Source of the DNA: an uncultured Paracoccaceae bacterium
GTDB taxonomy: Bacteria; Pseudomonadota; Alphaproteobacteria; Rhodobacterales; Rhodobacteraceae
Length of the DNA: 64,000 nt
Direction: 5' to 3'
NCBI GenBank assembly: GCA_947494675.1
Contig: CANLVP010000001.1
Location: forward strand, 1,562,001-1,626,000
Shown here in pieces: positions 42,211 through 52,163 of this stretch (positions within the stretch are counted from its first letter, which is position 1; the number at the start of each line of letters is the position of its first letter). The notes under the pieces are model-generated. The model saw only the letters and a program-made list of their open reading frames with translations, was not told the origin of the DNA and searched no databases. The translations under genes and the position numbers were made by a program.

Positions 42211-43161
42211 ATGCCCCATGACTACGATGCTGGCCGCCTGAACCTGCCCTTTGTTGGCATCGCGACCTTTGGGAAATACGAATATATCGCCGATTGGTCG
42301 GCTCTGTCAGCGGATGTCGCCGTGCTTGGCGCGCCCTTTGACTTTGGCACGCAATGGCGGCCCGGCGCGCGCTTTGGCCCCCGCGCGATCCGCGAGGCCT
42401 CGACGCTGTTCGCCTTTGGCCACGCTGGTGCCTACGACCACGAAGACGACGTGACCTATCTGGGCCCCGACACCCGGATCGTGGATATGGGCGACGCGGA
42501 TATCGTCCATACCGACACCGAGCAAAGCCACGCCAATATTGAGGCAGGCGTGCGCGCCATCCTTGTTGCGGGCGCTCTGCCCGTGGTGCTGGGCGGCGAT
42601 CACTCGGTCAATATCCCATGCATCCGGGCCTTTGCCGACCGTGACCCGATCCATATCCTGCAAATCGACGCCCATCTGGATTTCGTCGATGAACGCCACG
42701 GCGTCCGCCACGGACACGGCAACCCGATGCGCCGCGCCGCCGAACAGGACCACGTCACCGGCCTGTCCCAGTTTGGCATTCGCAACGTGTCATCAACGGC
42801 CAAGGACGGCTATACGGACGCCCGCGCCATGGGGTCTGACATCCTATCGGTGCGCCAATGCCGGGCTTTGGGCACGGAGGCGCTCTTGGCGCGTATCCCA
42901 GCGGATGCCGACATCTATCTGACTATCGACATCGACGGCTTTGACCCCTCCATCGCACCGGGCACAGGCACGCCAAGCCATGGTGGGTTTCTTTACTACG
43001 AAGTGCTGGAACTGATCGCGGCCGTTGCCAAACGCCAACGGATCGTCGGGATTGATCTGGTGGAGGTCGCGCCCGACTACGACCATACCGACACGACGGC
43101 GATCCTTGCAGCCCAGCTTTTGCTCAACATCTTGGGGCGTATTCTGCACCACCGCAGCTAA
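42211..43161 (+). CDS. agmatinase/ureohydrolase family protein
   Basis: A 316-residue dimanganese ureohydrolase. All metal motifs are present: GGDHS, DAHLDF and DIDGFDPS, plus the HGVRHGHGNPMRR substrate loop. Members split agmatine, guanidinobutyrate, guanidine or arginine to urea. The exact substrate cannot be told from these motifs. Urea produced would be a nitrogen source here, matching the urea transporter later in the window, although no urease is visible. Confidence 0.88.
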   Translation: MPHDYDAGRLNLPFVGIATFGKYEYIADWSALSADVAVLGAPFDFGTQWRPGARFGPRAIREASTLFAFGHAGAYDHEDDVTYLGPDTRIVDMGDADIVHTDTEQSHANIEAGVRAILVAGALPVVLGGDHSVNIPCIRAFADRDPIHILQIDAHLDFVDERHGVRHGHGNPMRRAAEQDHVTGLSQFGIRNVSSTAKDGYTDARAMGSDILSVRQCRALGTEALLARIPADADIYLTIDIDGFDPSIAPGTGTPSHGGFLYYEVLELIAAVAKRQRIVGIDLVEVAPDYDHTDTTAILAAQLLLNILGRILHHRS

Positions 43162-43167
43162 TGCTGC

Positions 43168-43902
43168 CTAGGATGCAGCGGCCAAAGTATCGCGATAGGC
43201 CAGTGCATCATGCAAGAGGCTGTCGACCATCGGATCGCAAATATCCAGCACGTCAAACTGCTCTTTGATGCCCGCGATATATTCCAACGATGACCCCATA
43301 AAGCCGACGCCCGTGGCGATACATTCCACCTGTTCTTGCCGCGTGATGTCAGGGGCCATGATCGGTGAATTATGATCGGCGAGAAAGGCCAGCGCCTGCA
43401 CCGGGCCAATGCTCGTCTCCGTCTCGATCAACTGCGGGCAATAGCCAGGCCCGACAAATTCGCGGGCCCAAAGGATGTCGGTCTCTTCGTCAATGATCGC
43501 CTCGGGCACCCGAAACACCAGACCATCGCAGCCGTTCCCGGTATCAAGGGCCGCCATCAATCCAGGCGTTTCCTCGGTCCCGCGACCGCCATAGATATCA
43601 CGCAGAATAAAGGCGCGGGCATGGTCCGGGGCATGGGCTCGCAACACCTTGTCATAGCGCAACGCTGGGTTCCACATCAGCGATCCATAGGCAAAGACCC
43701 ACAAATCCCCACAATGGTCTGCTAGCGTTTCATCACGGGACGCCCGTCGCGTCTGTGGCGAATGCAGAAGATGCCAAAACGGCGCCGTCTGCGGGTTCGC
43801 CAACATCACGTCGCGCAGGTCGTTTTGCCGGAAATAGCTTGTCATCGGGTCAATGATCTTGCCGCGAAGGCCCGGATGTTCGCTATAGGGATCGTCGCTC
43901 AT
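43168..43902 (-). CDS. ChaC-like gamma-glutamylcyclotransferase
   Basis: A 244-residue protein of the glutathione-specific gamma-glutamylcyclotransferase group, which turns glutathione into 5-oxoproline and Cys-Gly. The substrate-binding VFAYGSLMWNPAL and the later GYCPQLIETE and VGFMGSSLEYI segments are recognisable. The frame is open to 44076 but ATG 43902 avoids overlap with the next gene. Convergent with the ureohydrolase gene, six bases apart. Confidence 0.87.
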   Translation of the reverse strand: MSDDPYSEHPGLRGKIIDPMTSYFRQNDLRDVMLANPQTAPFWHLLHSPQTRRASRDETLADHCGDLWVFAYGSLMWNPALRYDKVLRAHAPDHARAFILRDIYGGRGTEETPGLMAALDTGNGCDGLVFRVPEAIIDEETDILWAREFVGPGYCPQLIETETSIGPVQALAFLADHNSPIMAPDITRQEQVECIATGVGFMGSSLEYIAGIKEQFDVLDICDPMVDSLLHDALAYRDTLAAAS

Positions 43903-43993
43903 ATCATGCCCAGTAATCGCCTGAATGCTGGTACTATTATCGCAAATCGTTAAATCATCTATAGGACAGCAACAAGAAAATGAAGTAATTGCC

Positions 43994-44320
43994 TCAACTG
44001 GCGTTTTGTCGCTCAACATATGAGCGTAATTCCTCGGCTTCACGGCGTGCATCGCGCAAACCATCCATCGCAGCACGCAATTCCGCCTCGGTCTGGGCCA
44101 GCTGGTTGGTGATCTCAGCTTCGCGCTGCTGCAAATAGGTGATGGCCTGATCGCGGGTTTCTTCGGCCTCGTGCAGGGCCTGCGCCATCTTGTCCAACTC
44201 GCCCACTTCGGCCTTGGTCACGCGGGTGAATCGGTTGACCAGCCAACTGGCGAACCAGCCCAACATGAACGCCACAAACAAGATGATCGCGGTGGCAATG
44301 ATGAATTCGTTGCGGTTCAA
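43994..44320 (-). CDS. single-span membrane protein with coiled coil
   Basis: A 108-residue protein with one N-terminal membrane helix (FIIATAIILFVAFMLGWFA) and a charged heptad-rich coiled coil (about residues 40-100). Function unknown. It lies 16 bp behind the OmpA-family gene and is probably co-transcribed, suggesting an envelope role. Confidence 0.8.
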   Translation of the reverse strand: MNRNEFIIATAIILFVAFMLGWFASWLVNRFTRVTKAEVGELDKMAQALHEAEETRDQAITYLQQREAEITNQLAQTEAELRAAMDGLRDARREAEELRSYVERQNAS

Positions 44321-44336
44321 CGGTCTGTCCTGTCTC

Positions 44337-46208
44337 TCATTCGCTTGGCTCAGCCTCGGCTTCCAGCTCTTCTAGTGTAGAAGTTTCCTCGGGGATAGGC
44401 TCTGGCACAATCAAACTGAATTCAATCCGCCGATTTGCCTCGCGACCTGCTTCGGTTTCGTTGTCGGCAATCGGGTCCGCCTCGCCAAAGCCTACGGCCT
44501 CAAAGCTGGCAACAGGCACGCGACGCACGCGGAGCGCGGCCAAAACGGCCTCGGCGCGTTGCTGCGACAACTGCTGGTTCATCTCTTCTCGGCCTTGGCT
44601 ATCAGTGTAACCAGCAATGCGGATTTTCAGGTCCGGGCATTTCTGCAAGATTTCGGCAATGTCATCGACAACAGGCTGCGTATCCGACGTGATAGAGGCA
44701 GAGCCGGGATCAAACAGGATTTTCCGCGCTTCGGTCACGACGCCAATCTGGGCCACGCATTCCTCGGGCGTGGGCAGGGCGGCAATCGGGTCCAGCGTCT
44801 CGACATAGGTCACGTCCAGATCAACCTTGGCGCTCTGGCCCAGCTTGTCGATCAGAAGGCTGGTGATTTCGGTATTGGCGTTTTCGTTGCCTGTATTGCC
44901 CGTGATGCTGATCAGGTCAGGCTCAACCAGAATGACGCCATTCGACAGCTCTGACAGCGCTTCAATCCCCGCCAGAACCCGCACCGTCCAGCCTTGCGGC
45001 AGATCATCGACAACCCGCGTGCCCATGGTCACATTGCTTTGCCCAAACTTGGCTTTCGCAAAATTTTCGGCGGTGACATTGACCAGATCATCCGGGACGC
45101 GCCCGCGCAACTGCACAGCCCCTTCGGGGCTGAGCGTGGCCGTAAATTGCGGTGGACCCTCGGCGCTCGCATCCGGTGGCACCGGAAGAACCGCATCCAA
45201 TGCAAATACCTCTGGTAATGCGTTTTCCAATTCGCCCACCGTGCGCTCGAACAGGGCCTCATCGGTGCCAAGGGCCGCCTCAAGCGATACATCAGTGTCC
45301 GACAGGGTCACCGTGCCACCACCCAAAGTTTTCACGGCCCGAATAGACATGGCCACTGCCTCGCCCCAGGTGCGCGACGGCACGCCAAGCGCGTTGACGC
45401 AGTTTGCTTTGCCCTCAAACCCGGCCTCGGTGGCGGCAGCGAGGACAAGGCGTTCGGCTTCGGCGGAATCGATTGTGCAGGCCACAAAGCGGGCGCGCCC
45501 GTCATCCAGCACAAAGCGCGTCGTATAGGGTGAAATCACCGGACGCGGCGCCGTGATCGCAACGGCCAAGGCCACCCCGTCAGGCGTGTTACGCGCAAGG
45601 CTGGTCTCCATCTGGCGCTTTTGTTCGGCACTATCGGCAATCGCGTTCACAGACACCCGGGCCGCATTGACAGAGATCTTGCTGCGCTCCAGCTCCGACA
45701 AAGCCCGTAGCGAATAGTCAAGCGCGGGCCGCCACGTCTCGGGCACCGGATAATCCGCCATCTCAAGAAGGTCTGTGACCGGCTGGTTGCCCGCCAGCCG
45801 TTTAATCCGATTGGTCAGCTCTTCGCGGTTGGTATCTGCCGGGATCAGGCCGATCAATGAAATCCCGCTGTCATTGCGCAAGATCTCGATTGCAAACTCC
45901 GGCGCTTCGATTCCGGCGCTGTCGATCACGTCCATGTCGTCGATGATCCGGCTTGCGTCGACAACCCGGCCCGCGGCCGAGATTGCGCGAAACCGCGACG
46001 CCTCACTGGGGGCTTCGCCATCGATGATCACCAATAACCCGTCACCCGTGACCGACGCCCATTCGTGACCCCGGTCAAGCAAGTCCTCTTGGACGGCGAC
46101 CACGGACCGGTCCTCGACCACGGCCACAGCCGCGCGGGCCGCAAGAACCGATAGAAATGCTGCGATGATGAACACACCGACGCGCAGGAAGAGGGATGAA
46201 AGGCGCAT
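44337..46208 (-). CDS. OmpA-family protein with long periplasmic N-terminal region
   Basis: A 623-residue envelope protein. Residues 1-26 form a signal peptide or anchor. A long region (about 30-480) contains repeated alpha-beta segments resembling BON-like modules. The C-terminal OmpA domain binds peptidoglycan: ILFDPGSASIT, IAGYTDSQGREE, and AVGFGEADPIADNET...NRRIEF. No beta-barrel is evident. It heads an operon with the coiled-coil protein. Confidence 0.9.
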   Translation of the reverse strand: MRLSSLFLRVGVFIIAAFLSVLAARAAVAVVEDRSVVAVQEDLLDRGHEWASVTGDGLLVIIDGEAPSEASRFRAISAAGRVVDASRIIDDMDVIDSAGIEAPEFAIEILRNDSGISLIGLIPADTNREELTNRIKRLAGNQPVTDLLEMADYPVPETWRPALDYSLRALSELERSKISVNAARVSVNAIADSAEQKRQMETSLARNTPDGVALAVAITAPRPVISPYTTRFVLDDGRARFVACTIDSAEAERLVLAAATEAGFEGKANCVNALGVPSRTWGEAVAMSIRAVKTLGGGTVTLSDTDVSLEAALGTDEALFERTVGELENALPEVFALDAVLPVPPDASAEGPPQFTATLSPEGAVQLRGRVPDDLVNVTAENFAKAKFGQSNVTMGTRVVDDLPQGWTVRVLAGIEALSELSNGVILVEPDLISITGNTGNENANTEITSLLIDKLGQSAKVDLDVTYVETLDPIAALPTPEECVAQIGVVTEARKILFDPGSASITSDTQPVVDDIAEILQKCPDLKIRIAGYTDSQGREEMNQQLSQQRAEAVLAALRVRRVPVASFEAVGFGEADPIADNETEAGREANRRIEFSLIVPEPIPEETSTLEELEAEAEPSE

Positions 46209-46268
46209 GAAACTCCGTCACGTATTGCCGCGTGCCCCTTCAATAGGGTCAGACGCGCAGGGGTTCAA

Positions 46269-47225
46269 TCACACGAAGAGTGCGATGGCAAAAAACGGCA
46301 GGGGGATCAGGCCCGCATCCCGATTAGAACGAAAGAGCTTTAACAATCCGTCGCTGTCGTCCGCATCAAACCGCGACAGTTGCCAGGTCAGGTGCCATCC
46401 CAGCGCCCAAGGGCCGCCAAGTGCGATCACAAGGCTCAGCACCGACCGGTCCTGACAGGCCAAGACCACCGCCAATCCCATCAGGATCAAGGTTGCCACC
46501 AAAAACCCACGTAACCACTTTTTCGATGTATCCCCAAACAGCCGCGCCGTGGATTTCACACCGATCAGCGCGTCATCCTCTGCGTCCTGGTGGGCGTAGA
46601 TGGTGTCATAGAAAAGCGTCCAGGCAATGCCAGAGACGTAAAGCGCAAACGCCGCCCAGCTCAGGTTATTGGTATGGGCGGCCCAGGCCAGCAACGCGCC
46701 CCAGTTGAACGCAAGCCCCAAAAACACCTGTGGCCACCATGTGAAGCGCTTGGCAAAGGGGTAGATCGCAACGGGGGCCAGCGCCAGAATGCCGAGCCAA
46801 ATGGCGGTCGGGTAGAACGATAGCAGGATAAAGAACGCCAGCAACGCCTGTACCACCATCCAGACCACGGCCCCCGAGACGGTGACCTGACCCGATGGAA
46901 TGGGCCGCGACCGCGTGCGCGCCACGGACCCGTCAATCTCGCGGTCGGTGATGTCATTCCATGTGCAGCCCGCGCCGCGCATCAGGAACGCACCGATCCC
47001 GCAGCCCACAACCGTCCATAAATCATGCACCCCGTAGCGCCCCGTGGCGAGGATCGCGAGCGCCAGCCCCCACAAACACGGCACATACAAAAGCCATGTC
47101 CCAATCGGCCGATCCGCTCGGCTCAGCCGCAGAAAGGGGCGCGTCAACTTGGGCGCGATGGTATCAACCCAATTGCCCGCACTATCGGCAACAATCCCGT
47201 CTGGCGTTGGTGAAGGCTCGGTCAT
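46269..47225 (-). CDS. ubiA: 4-hydroxybenzoate polyprenyltransferase UbiA
   Basis: A 318-residue integral membrane prenyltransferase that joins a polyprenyl chain to 4-hydroxybenzoate in ubiquinone synthesis. The first Asp-rich motif is NDITDREIDG and the second YDTIYAHQDAEDD, both with the expected spacing of membrane helices around them. Its start lies only 11 bp from the divergent rsmE start. Confidence 0.94.
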   Translation of the reverse strand: MTEPSPTPDGIVADSAGNWVDTIAPKLTRPFLRLSRADRPIGTWLLYVPCLWGLALAILATGRYGVHDLWTVVGCGIGAFLMRGAGCTWNDITDREIDGSVARTRSRPIPSGQVTVSGAVVWMVVQALLAFFILLSFYPTAIWLGILALAPVAIYPFAKRFTWWPQVFLGLAFNWGALLAWAAHTNNLSWAAFALYVSGIAWTLFYDTIYAHQDAEDDALIGVKSTARLFGDTSKKWLRGFLVATLILMGLAVVLACQDRSVLSLVIALGGPWALGWHLTWQLSRFDADDSDGLLKLFRSNRDAGLIPLPFFAIALFV

Positions 47226-47236
47226 ATGTTGCGCCT

Positions 47237-47953
47237 ATGGCATCCAAGGTTCGTCTTTTTGTAGATCACCCACTGGGGGAAGGGCAATCGGTTCCGCTCA
47301 CACGAGAGCAGGCCAATTATCTCTTTGCCGTGATGCGCCTGCCCGTGGGCGCGGTTCTGTCGCTGATCAATAGCCGAGATGGCGAATGGGACGCACGCGT
47401 GGAACAGGGCAACAAACGCGGCGGTATCCTGCTGTGTCAGACACAGACCAAGCCGATGCTGCTGCCCCCCGATCTTTGGCTGATCTTTGCGCCGATCAAA
47501 AAGGCCCGCACCGACTTTATCGTGGAAAAAGCGGTTGAGATGGGCGCGCGCCGCATCTTGCCTGTGCAAACCGACTTCACCAACGAAAAGACCCGCCCGG
47601 AAAAACTGCAAGCCCACGCGGTTGAGGCGGCAGAGCAATCCGGCGGCACCTTCGTGCCCGAGGTGACGCAGCTGCACAAACTCGACGCGCTTCTGGCCGA
47701 CTGGCCCGCAGACCGGCGGCTGTTGTTCTGTGATGAGGGGCAGGTGGGCGCATCGCCCACCCTACCGTCAGACCCCGGCCCGTGGGCGATCCTGATCGGG
47801 CCTGAGGGCGGCTTTTCAGACGCCGAACGTGACAAACTCCGCGCTTTGCCCTTTGCCCATCCCATCAGCCTCGGCCCCCGGATCCTGCGCGCAGACACCG
47901 CCGCCGTTGCCGCTTTGACACTTTGGCAACTCACGTTGGGCGACTGGCAATAA
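47237..47953 (+). CDS. rsmE: 16S rRNA (uracil1498-N3)-methyltransferase RsmE
   Basis: A 238-residue SPOUT methyltransferase. The SAM-binding knot reads ILIGPEGGFSDAE and LGPRILRADTAAVAAL. ATG 47237 begins the N-terminal PUA-like domain; the frame upstream is a shadow of ubiA. The 11-bp gap to ubiA leaves no room for a normal promoter and leader, so transcription must start inside one of the two genes. Confidence 0.94.
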   Translation: MASKVRLFVDHPLGEGQSVPLTREQANYLFAVMRLPVGAVLSLINSRDGEWDARVEQGNKRGGILLCQTQTKPMLLPPDLWLIFAPIKKARTDFIVEKAVEMGARRILPVQTDFTNEKTRPEKLQAHAVEAAEQSGGTFVPEVTQLHKLDALLADWPADRRLLFCDEGQVGASPTLPSDPGPWAILIGPEGGFSDAERDKLRALPFAHPISLGPRILRADTAAVAALTLWQLTLGDWQ

Positions 47954-48015
47954 CCTGATCGTCCCGCTTGACGGTGCCGCGCCCAAGCCGCCAGTCTAAG
48001 CGCTGGGAGGATTAC

Positions 48016-49185
48016 ATGAAAACAACCGTCGCCATCATCGGCGCAGGCCCCTCTGGCCTACTGCTCAGTCAGCTTTTGGCGACCCGTGGCATCGACAGCA
48101 TCGTGCTGGAACGGCAATCCAAAGCCCATGTTCTGGGCCGTATCCGCGCGGGCGTCCTTGAAAGCGGCACGGTTGACCTCTTGCGGCAGGCAGGCTGCGC
48201 CGACCGACTGACGCGCGAAGGGCAAGTTCACGACGGTGTGGTGCTAGCCGATGGCGACACGCAGTTCCGGATCAATTTTTCGGACCACATCGACCGCCCC
48301 GTGGTGGTCTACGGCCAAACCGAAGTCACCCGCGACCTCTTTGACGCCCGTGCCGCATCGGGTGGCCATCTGATCTTTGAGGTGGGCAACGTCGCCATCC
48401 ACGATGCCAAGACCGACGCACCCTATGTCACCTTTGAAAAAGACGGCAAACCCGACCGCATCGATTGCGCCTATGTGGCCGGATGCGATGGCTTTCACGG
48501 GGTCAGCCGCAAAACCATCCCTGCCGACATCCGGCGCGAGTACGAGAAAACATACCCCTTTGGCTGGCTGGGTGTCTTGTCGGAAACGCCGCCCGTGCAT
48601 GACGAACTGATCTACGCCAGCTCTGACACCGGCTTTGCCTTATGTTCCATGCGCCACGCGACCCTGTCGCGCTACTATATTCAATGCGACATCAATGACC
48701 GGGCAGAGGATTGGGCAGACGACGCCTTTTGGACTGCGCTCAAACAAAACCTACCACCTGAAACCGCCGCCAAACTCATCACCGGCCCATCGATTGAAAA
48801 ATCCATCGCACCGCTGCGATCCTTTGTGACCGAGCCGATGCAATGGGGCCGCTTGTTCCTGTGTGGTGATGCCGCCCACATCGTGCCACCGACCGGGGCC
48901 AAGGGCCTGAACACCGCGGCCTCCGACGTGCATTACCTCTTTCACGCTCTGCAAGACCAAATCCTGAACGGCGACAGCCAAGCACTTGACCACTATTCCG
49001 AAACCGCACTTGCGCGGGTCTGGAAGGCCGAACGCTTTAGCTGGTGGCTCACCAGCCTCATGCATCAATTCCCACAGCAAAGCGCATTTGACCAACGGAT
49101 GCGCCGGGCAGAGCTTGACTTCCTCCGCAGCAACACCGCCGCGCAAAGCGTCTTTGCGCAAAACTATGTGGGGCTACCCTACTAA
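48016..49185 (+). CDS. pobA: 4-hydroxybenzoate 3-monooxygenase PobA
   Basis: A 389-residue FAD hydroxylase converting 4-hydroxybenzoate to protocatechuate. GAGPSGLLL at the N-terminus and GDAAHIVPPTGAKGLN near the C-terminal third are the FAD motifs; RIRAGVLESGT fits PobA specifically. GGGAGG precedes ATG 48016. No pobR or protocatechuate-cleavage genes are adjacent. It shares its substrate with UbiA two genes away, perhaps by chance. Confidence 0.94.
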   Translation: MKTTVAIIGAGPSGLLLSQLLATRGIDSIVLERQSKAHVLGRIRAGVLESGTVDLLRQAGCADRLTREGQVHDGVVLADGDTQFRINFSDHIDRPVVVYGQTEVTRDLFDARAASGGHLIFEVGNVAIHDAKTDAPYVTFEKDGKPDRIDCAYVAGCDGFHGVSRKTIPADIRREYEKTYPFGWLGVLSETPPVHDELIYASSDTGFALCSMRHATLSRYYIQCDINDRAEDWADDAFWTALKQNLPPETAAKLITGPSIEKSIAPLRSFVTEPMQWGRLFLCGDAAHIVPPTGAKGLNTAASDVHYLFHALQDQILNGDSQALDHYSETALARVWKAERFSWWLTSLMHQFPQQSAFDQRMRRAELDFLRSNTAAQSVFAQNYVGLPY

Positions 49186-49258
49186 AAGGCGGGGATCACT
49201 CTTGACCTGTTGTGGCACTTGTCCGACCCTCAACCGATAATTGTAGTGAGTTCTTGGG

Positions 49259-50095
49259 ATGCGAACTGCGACAGTAGCAGATTCCGACGGCATAACCGCC
49301 TGCCTGCGCACAGCGCCGCATCAGGCGATGTTCACGCTAGGCTATCTGCACCGCGACGGCTTTGCTGGGCAGGGCAACCGGACCATGTCGTTCTGGGTCA
49401 ATGAAGATGGCCCGATCACCGATGTGCTGGCCCTCACGCGGGCGGGCATCGTCGCGCCTTTCTTGCCAAACAAACCTGTCTTGGGGGCCGTGCGTGCACT
49501 GGCCGGGCAATCGATTTCAGGGATCATCGGGCCCATGGATCAGGTGCATCTGCTGCAACGCGAACTGGGGCTTGATGATGCGCCCGCAACGCTTGATCAG
49601 GACGAACCGCATTACACCCTCGCGCTTGACGATTTGCACATCCCGGACGGTCCCGGTGACTTGCGGCCCTTGTCGGCGGCTAGCCCCGTCACCATGTTGG
49701 ATTGGATGACACAATACCAAACCGAAGCGCTCTTTACTCCGGCGGCAGAGGCCCCGATCCGCGCTGCAGCGGGCTATGAAACCGCCATGGGCGCTGACAA
49801 CCGCCGCGTGCTGATGTGGGGCGACGTGCCACTGGCCACGACAGCCTTTAACGCGCAACTCCCCGACATTGTGCAAATCGGTGGCGTCTTCACCCCAAAC
49901 CACCTGCGCGGCAAAGGTCATGGCCGCCGCGTTGTCGCGCTTCATCTGGCCGAGGCACGCGACAAGGGTGTGACGCACGCCGCCCTCTCTGCCGCCAATG
50001 CCGCGGCCGCCCGCGCCTATGAGGCGATCGGCTTTGCCCGTGTCGGTGACTGGGCGTTTCGCCTGTTTGAAAAGCCGCAGGTGACCCGTGGCTGA
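49259..50095 (+). CDS. GNAT family N-acetyltransferase
   Basis: A 278-residue protein with a divergent N-terminal half (about 1-140) and a C-terminal GNAT domain showing GGVFTPNHLRGKGHGRRVVALH and SAANAAAARAYEAIGF in part. Substrate unknown. It overlaps the following small membrane-protein gene by eight bases. Confidence 0.86.
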   Translation: MRTATVADSDGITACLRTAPHQAMFTLGYLHRDGFAGQGNRTMSFWVNEDGPITDVLALTRAGIVAPFLPNKPVLGAVRALAGQSISGIIGPMDQVHLLQRELGLDDAPATLDQDEPHYTLALDDLHIPDGPGDLRPLSAASPVTMLDWMTQYQTEALFTPAAEAPIRAAAGYETAMGADNRRVLMWGDVPLATTAFNAQLPDIVQIGGVFTPNHLRGKGHGRRVVALHLAEARDKGVTHAALSAANAAAARAYEAIGFARVGDWAFRLFEKPQVTRG

Positions 50096-50606
50096 TCTGA
50101 TCCGCCCCGCCGTGCGCGCAGGCCTCTGGCGCTGGCGCGAAACCCTGCTTGGGCTTGGCGTCGTGTTGCTGGGTGTCTGGTGGCTCAATACCTTCTATTC
50201 GCCCGTGCAATGGATCGGTCTGGCCGTGGCGCTCGCCGGTGCAGCTTGGGCCGCCGCAGGCTGGCAACGCGCCCGCTTTCGCAGCACAGGCAAGGGGCCG
50301 GGCGTGGTGCAGATCAACGAACGCCGCTTGGCCTACTTTGGCCCGATGACCGGCGGCGTGATCGATATCGAAGACCTGGGCCGGCTTGAACTCGAACCCG
50401 CCGCCATGCCTGCCCCCCATTGGGTGCTATCCGGCATTGGCGGGCAAACGCTTGAAATTCCCGTCAACGCCACAAACGCCGACGCGCTTTTTGATGCCTT
50501 CGCCAGCCTGCCCGGGATCAAGACCGAAGCCATGCTGGATGTGCTGTCACGCACACCCGATGCGCGGGTTACTGTCTGGCGTCGCAACCACCCGGCCTTG
50601 CATTAG
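50088..50606 (+). CDS. two-helix membrane protein of unknown function
   Basis: A 172-residue protein starting at GTG inside the end of the acetyltransferase gene. Two hydrophobic helices (about 18-35 and 40-58) precede a soluble C-terminal domain of roughly 110 residues with alternating hydrophobic residues, reminiscent of a PH-like fold. No family recognised. 55 bp before gshA. Confidence 0.75.
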   Translation: MADLIRPAVRAGLWRWRETLLGLGVVLLGVWWLNTFYSPVQWIGLAVALAGAAWAAAGWQRARFRSTGKGPGVVQINERRLAYFGPMTGGVIDIEDLGRLELEPAAMPAPHWVLSGIGGQTLEIPVNATNADALFDAFASLPGIKTEAMLDVLSRTPDARVTVWRRNHPALH

Positions 50607-50661
50607 CCCCCGATCTGCGTCACCACAAAATTCCTGATCGTCAGCAAAAGGCCAGCGTCCC

Positions 50662-52032
50662 ATGTCTATCCCCCAATCCGGCGGCGGCCCTATTGAACAC
50701 CACGACCAGCTGGCCGAATTGCTCTCCAAAGGCTGCAAGCCCAAGGCAGACTGGCGCATCGGCACTGAGCACGAAAAATTCGGCTACTGCAAAGACACCC
50801 ACAAACCGCTTCCCTACGAGGGCGAGCGTTCAATCCACGCCGTCCTGTCTGGCCTGCGCGACCGCTTCGGCTGGGCCCCAGTGGAAGAGGGCGGCCACCT
50901 GATTGGCCTCACCAAAGACGGCGCAAACGTCAGCCTCGAACCGGGTGGCGCGTTGGAACTCTCCGGCGCACCGCTCGAGACAATCCACCAAACCTGTGAC
51001 GAGGTGAACACCCACCTGACGGAAGTGAAAGCGGTCTCGGACGAGATCGGCGTCAAATTCATCGGCCTCGGGGCCGCGCCCGAATGGACGCACGAGCAGA
51101 TGCCGCTCATGCCCAAGGGCCGCTATAAACTGATGAACAACTACATGGAAAAGGTCGGCACCCTTGGCACCGCCATGATGCGCCGCACCTGCACCGTGCA
51201 GGTCAATCTCGACTTCGGGTCAGAGGCGGACATGGTCCAAAAGCTCCGCGTCTCGCTTGCACTGCAACCCGTCGCCACAGCCCTTTTCGCCAATTCGCCG
51301 TTCTTCGAAGGCAAACCCAACAACCACAAAAGCTGGCGCGCCCATATCTGGCGCAACCTTGATGACGACCGCACCGGCATGCTGCCATTTGTTTTCGAGG
51401 ATGGCTTCGGGTTTGAGGCTTGGGTGCAATGGGTCCTCGATGTGCCGATGTATTTCGTCTACCGCGACGGCAAATATATCGACGCGCTGGGCATGTCCTT
51501 CCGCGATTTCCTGAAGGGCGAACTGCCCGCACTGCCGGGCGAAAAACCCCTGCTGTCCGACTGGGCCGATCACCTGACCACGGTGTTCCCCGAAGCGCGG
51601 ATCAAGCAATTCATCGAACAACGCGGTGCCGACGGCGGCCCATGGCGCAGGCTCTGCGCGTTGCCCGCTTTCTGGGTCGGGCTGCTCTACGACCAAACCG
51701 CCCTCGATGCCGCATGGGAGCTGTGCAAGGGCTGGACCGCCGAACAACGCGATGCCCTGCGGGTCGCGGCCTCGATCGACGGGCTGCAAGCCAAGGTCGA
51801 CGGCATCAACATGGCAGAGCTTGCTGCCGAAGTCGTCGCAATCTCAGAATCCGGCCTGCGCGCCCGCGCCAAACCGGGGGCAGGTGGCCTTGTCGGCGAC
51901 GAAACCCACTTCCTCAACGCGCTAAAAGAAAGCCTTGAGACAGGCGAAACCCCAGCCGACGAACTGCTGCGTCACTACAATGGCGATTGGGACGGTGACC
52001 TGTCCCGGATCTACGACGCCTACGCCTACTGA
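50662..52032 (+). CDS. gshA: glutamate-cysteine ligase (plant/alphaproteobacterial type)
   Basis: A 456-residue enzyme for the first step of glutathione synthesis. GTEHEKFGY near residue 34, RYKLMNNYM and MRRTCTVQVNLDF are hallmarks of the type-3 family found in alphaproteobacteria and plants. Glutathione made here would serve frmA and the cyclotransferase in this window. Confidence 0.95.
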   Translation: MSIPQSGGGPIEHHDQLAELLSKGCKPKADWRIGTEHEKFGYCKDTHKPLPYEGERSIHAVLSGLRDRFGWAPVEEGGHLIGLTKDGANVSLEPGGALELSGAPLETIHQTCDEVNTHLTEVKAVSDEIGVKFIGLGAAPEWTHEQMPLMPKGRYKLMNNYMEKVGTLGTAMMRRTCTVQVNLDFGSEADMVQKLRVSLALQPVATALFANSPFFEGKPNNHKSWRAHIWRNLDDDRTGMLPFVFEDGFGFEAWVQWVLDVPMYFVYRDGKYIDALGMSFRDFLKGELPALPGEKPLLSDWADHLTTVFPEARIKQFIEQRGADGGPWRRLCALPAFWVGLLYDQTALDAAWELCKGWTAEQRDALRVAASIDGLQAKVDGINMAELAAEVVAISESGLRARAKPGAGGLVGDETHFLNALKESLETGETPADELLRHYNGDWDGDLSRIYDAYAY

Positions 52033-52163
52033 TCTGCGCGAACTGCCGCCGGTTTCAGGCTGGTCAAACGGCACCGATGACAGGATCGGTGCAACCTGTC
52101 ACCCTGTTCACATTTGATGACCATACGCCTGCATTTTTCGCAGGCCTTTCCAAAGGTGACACC

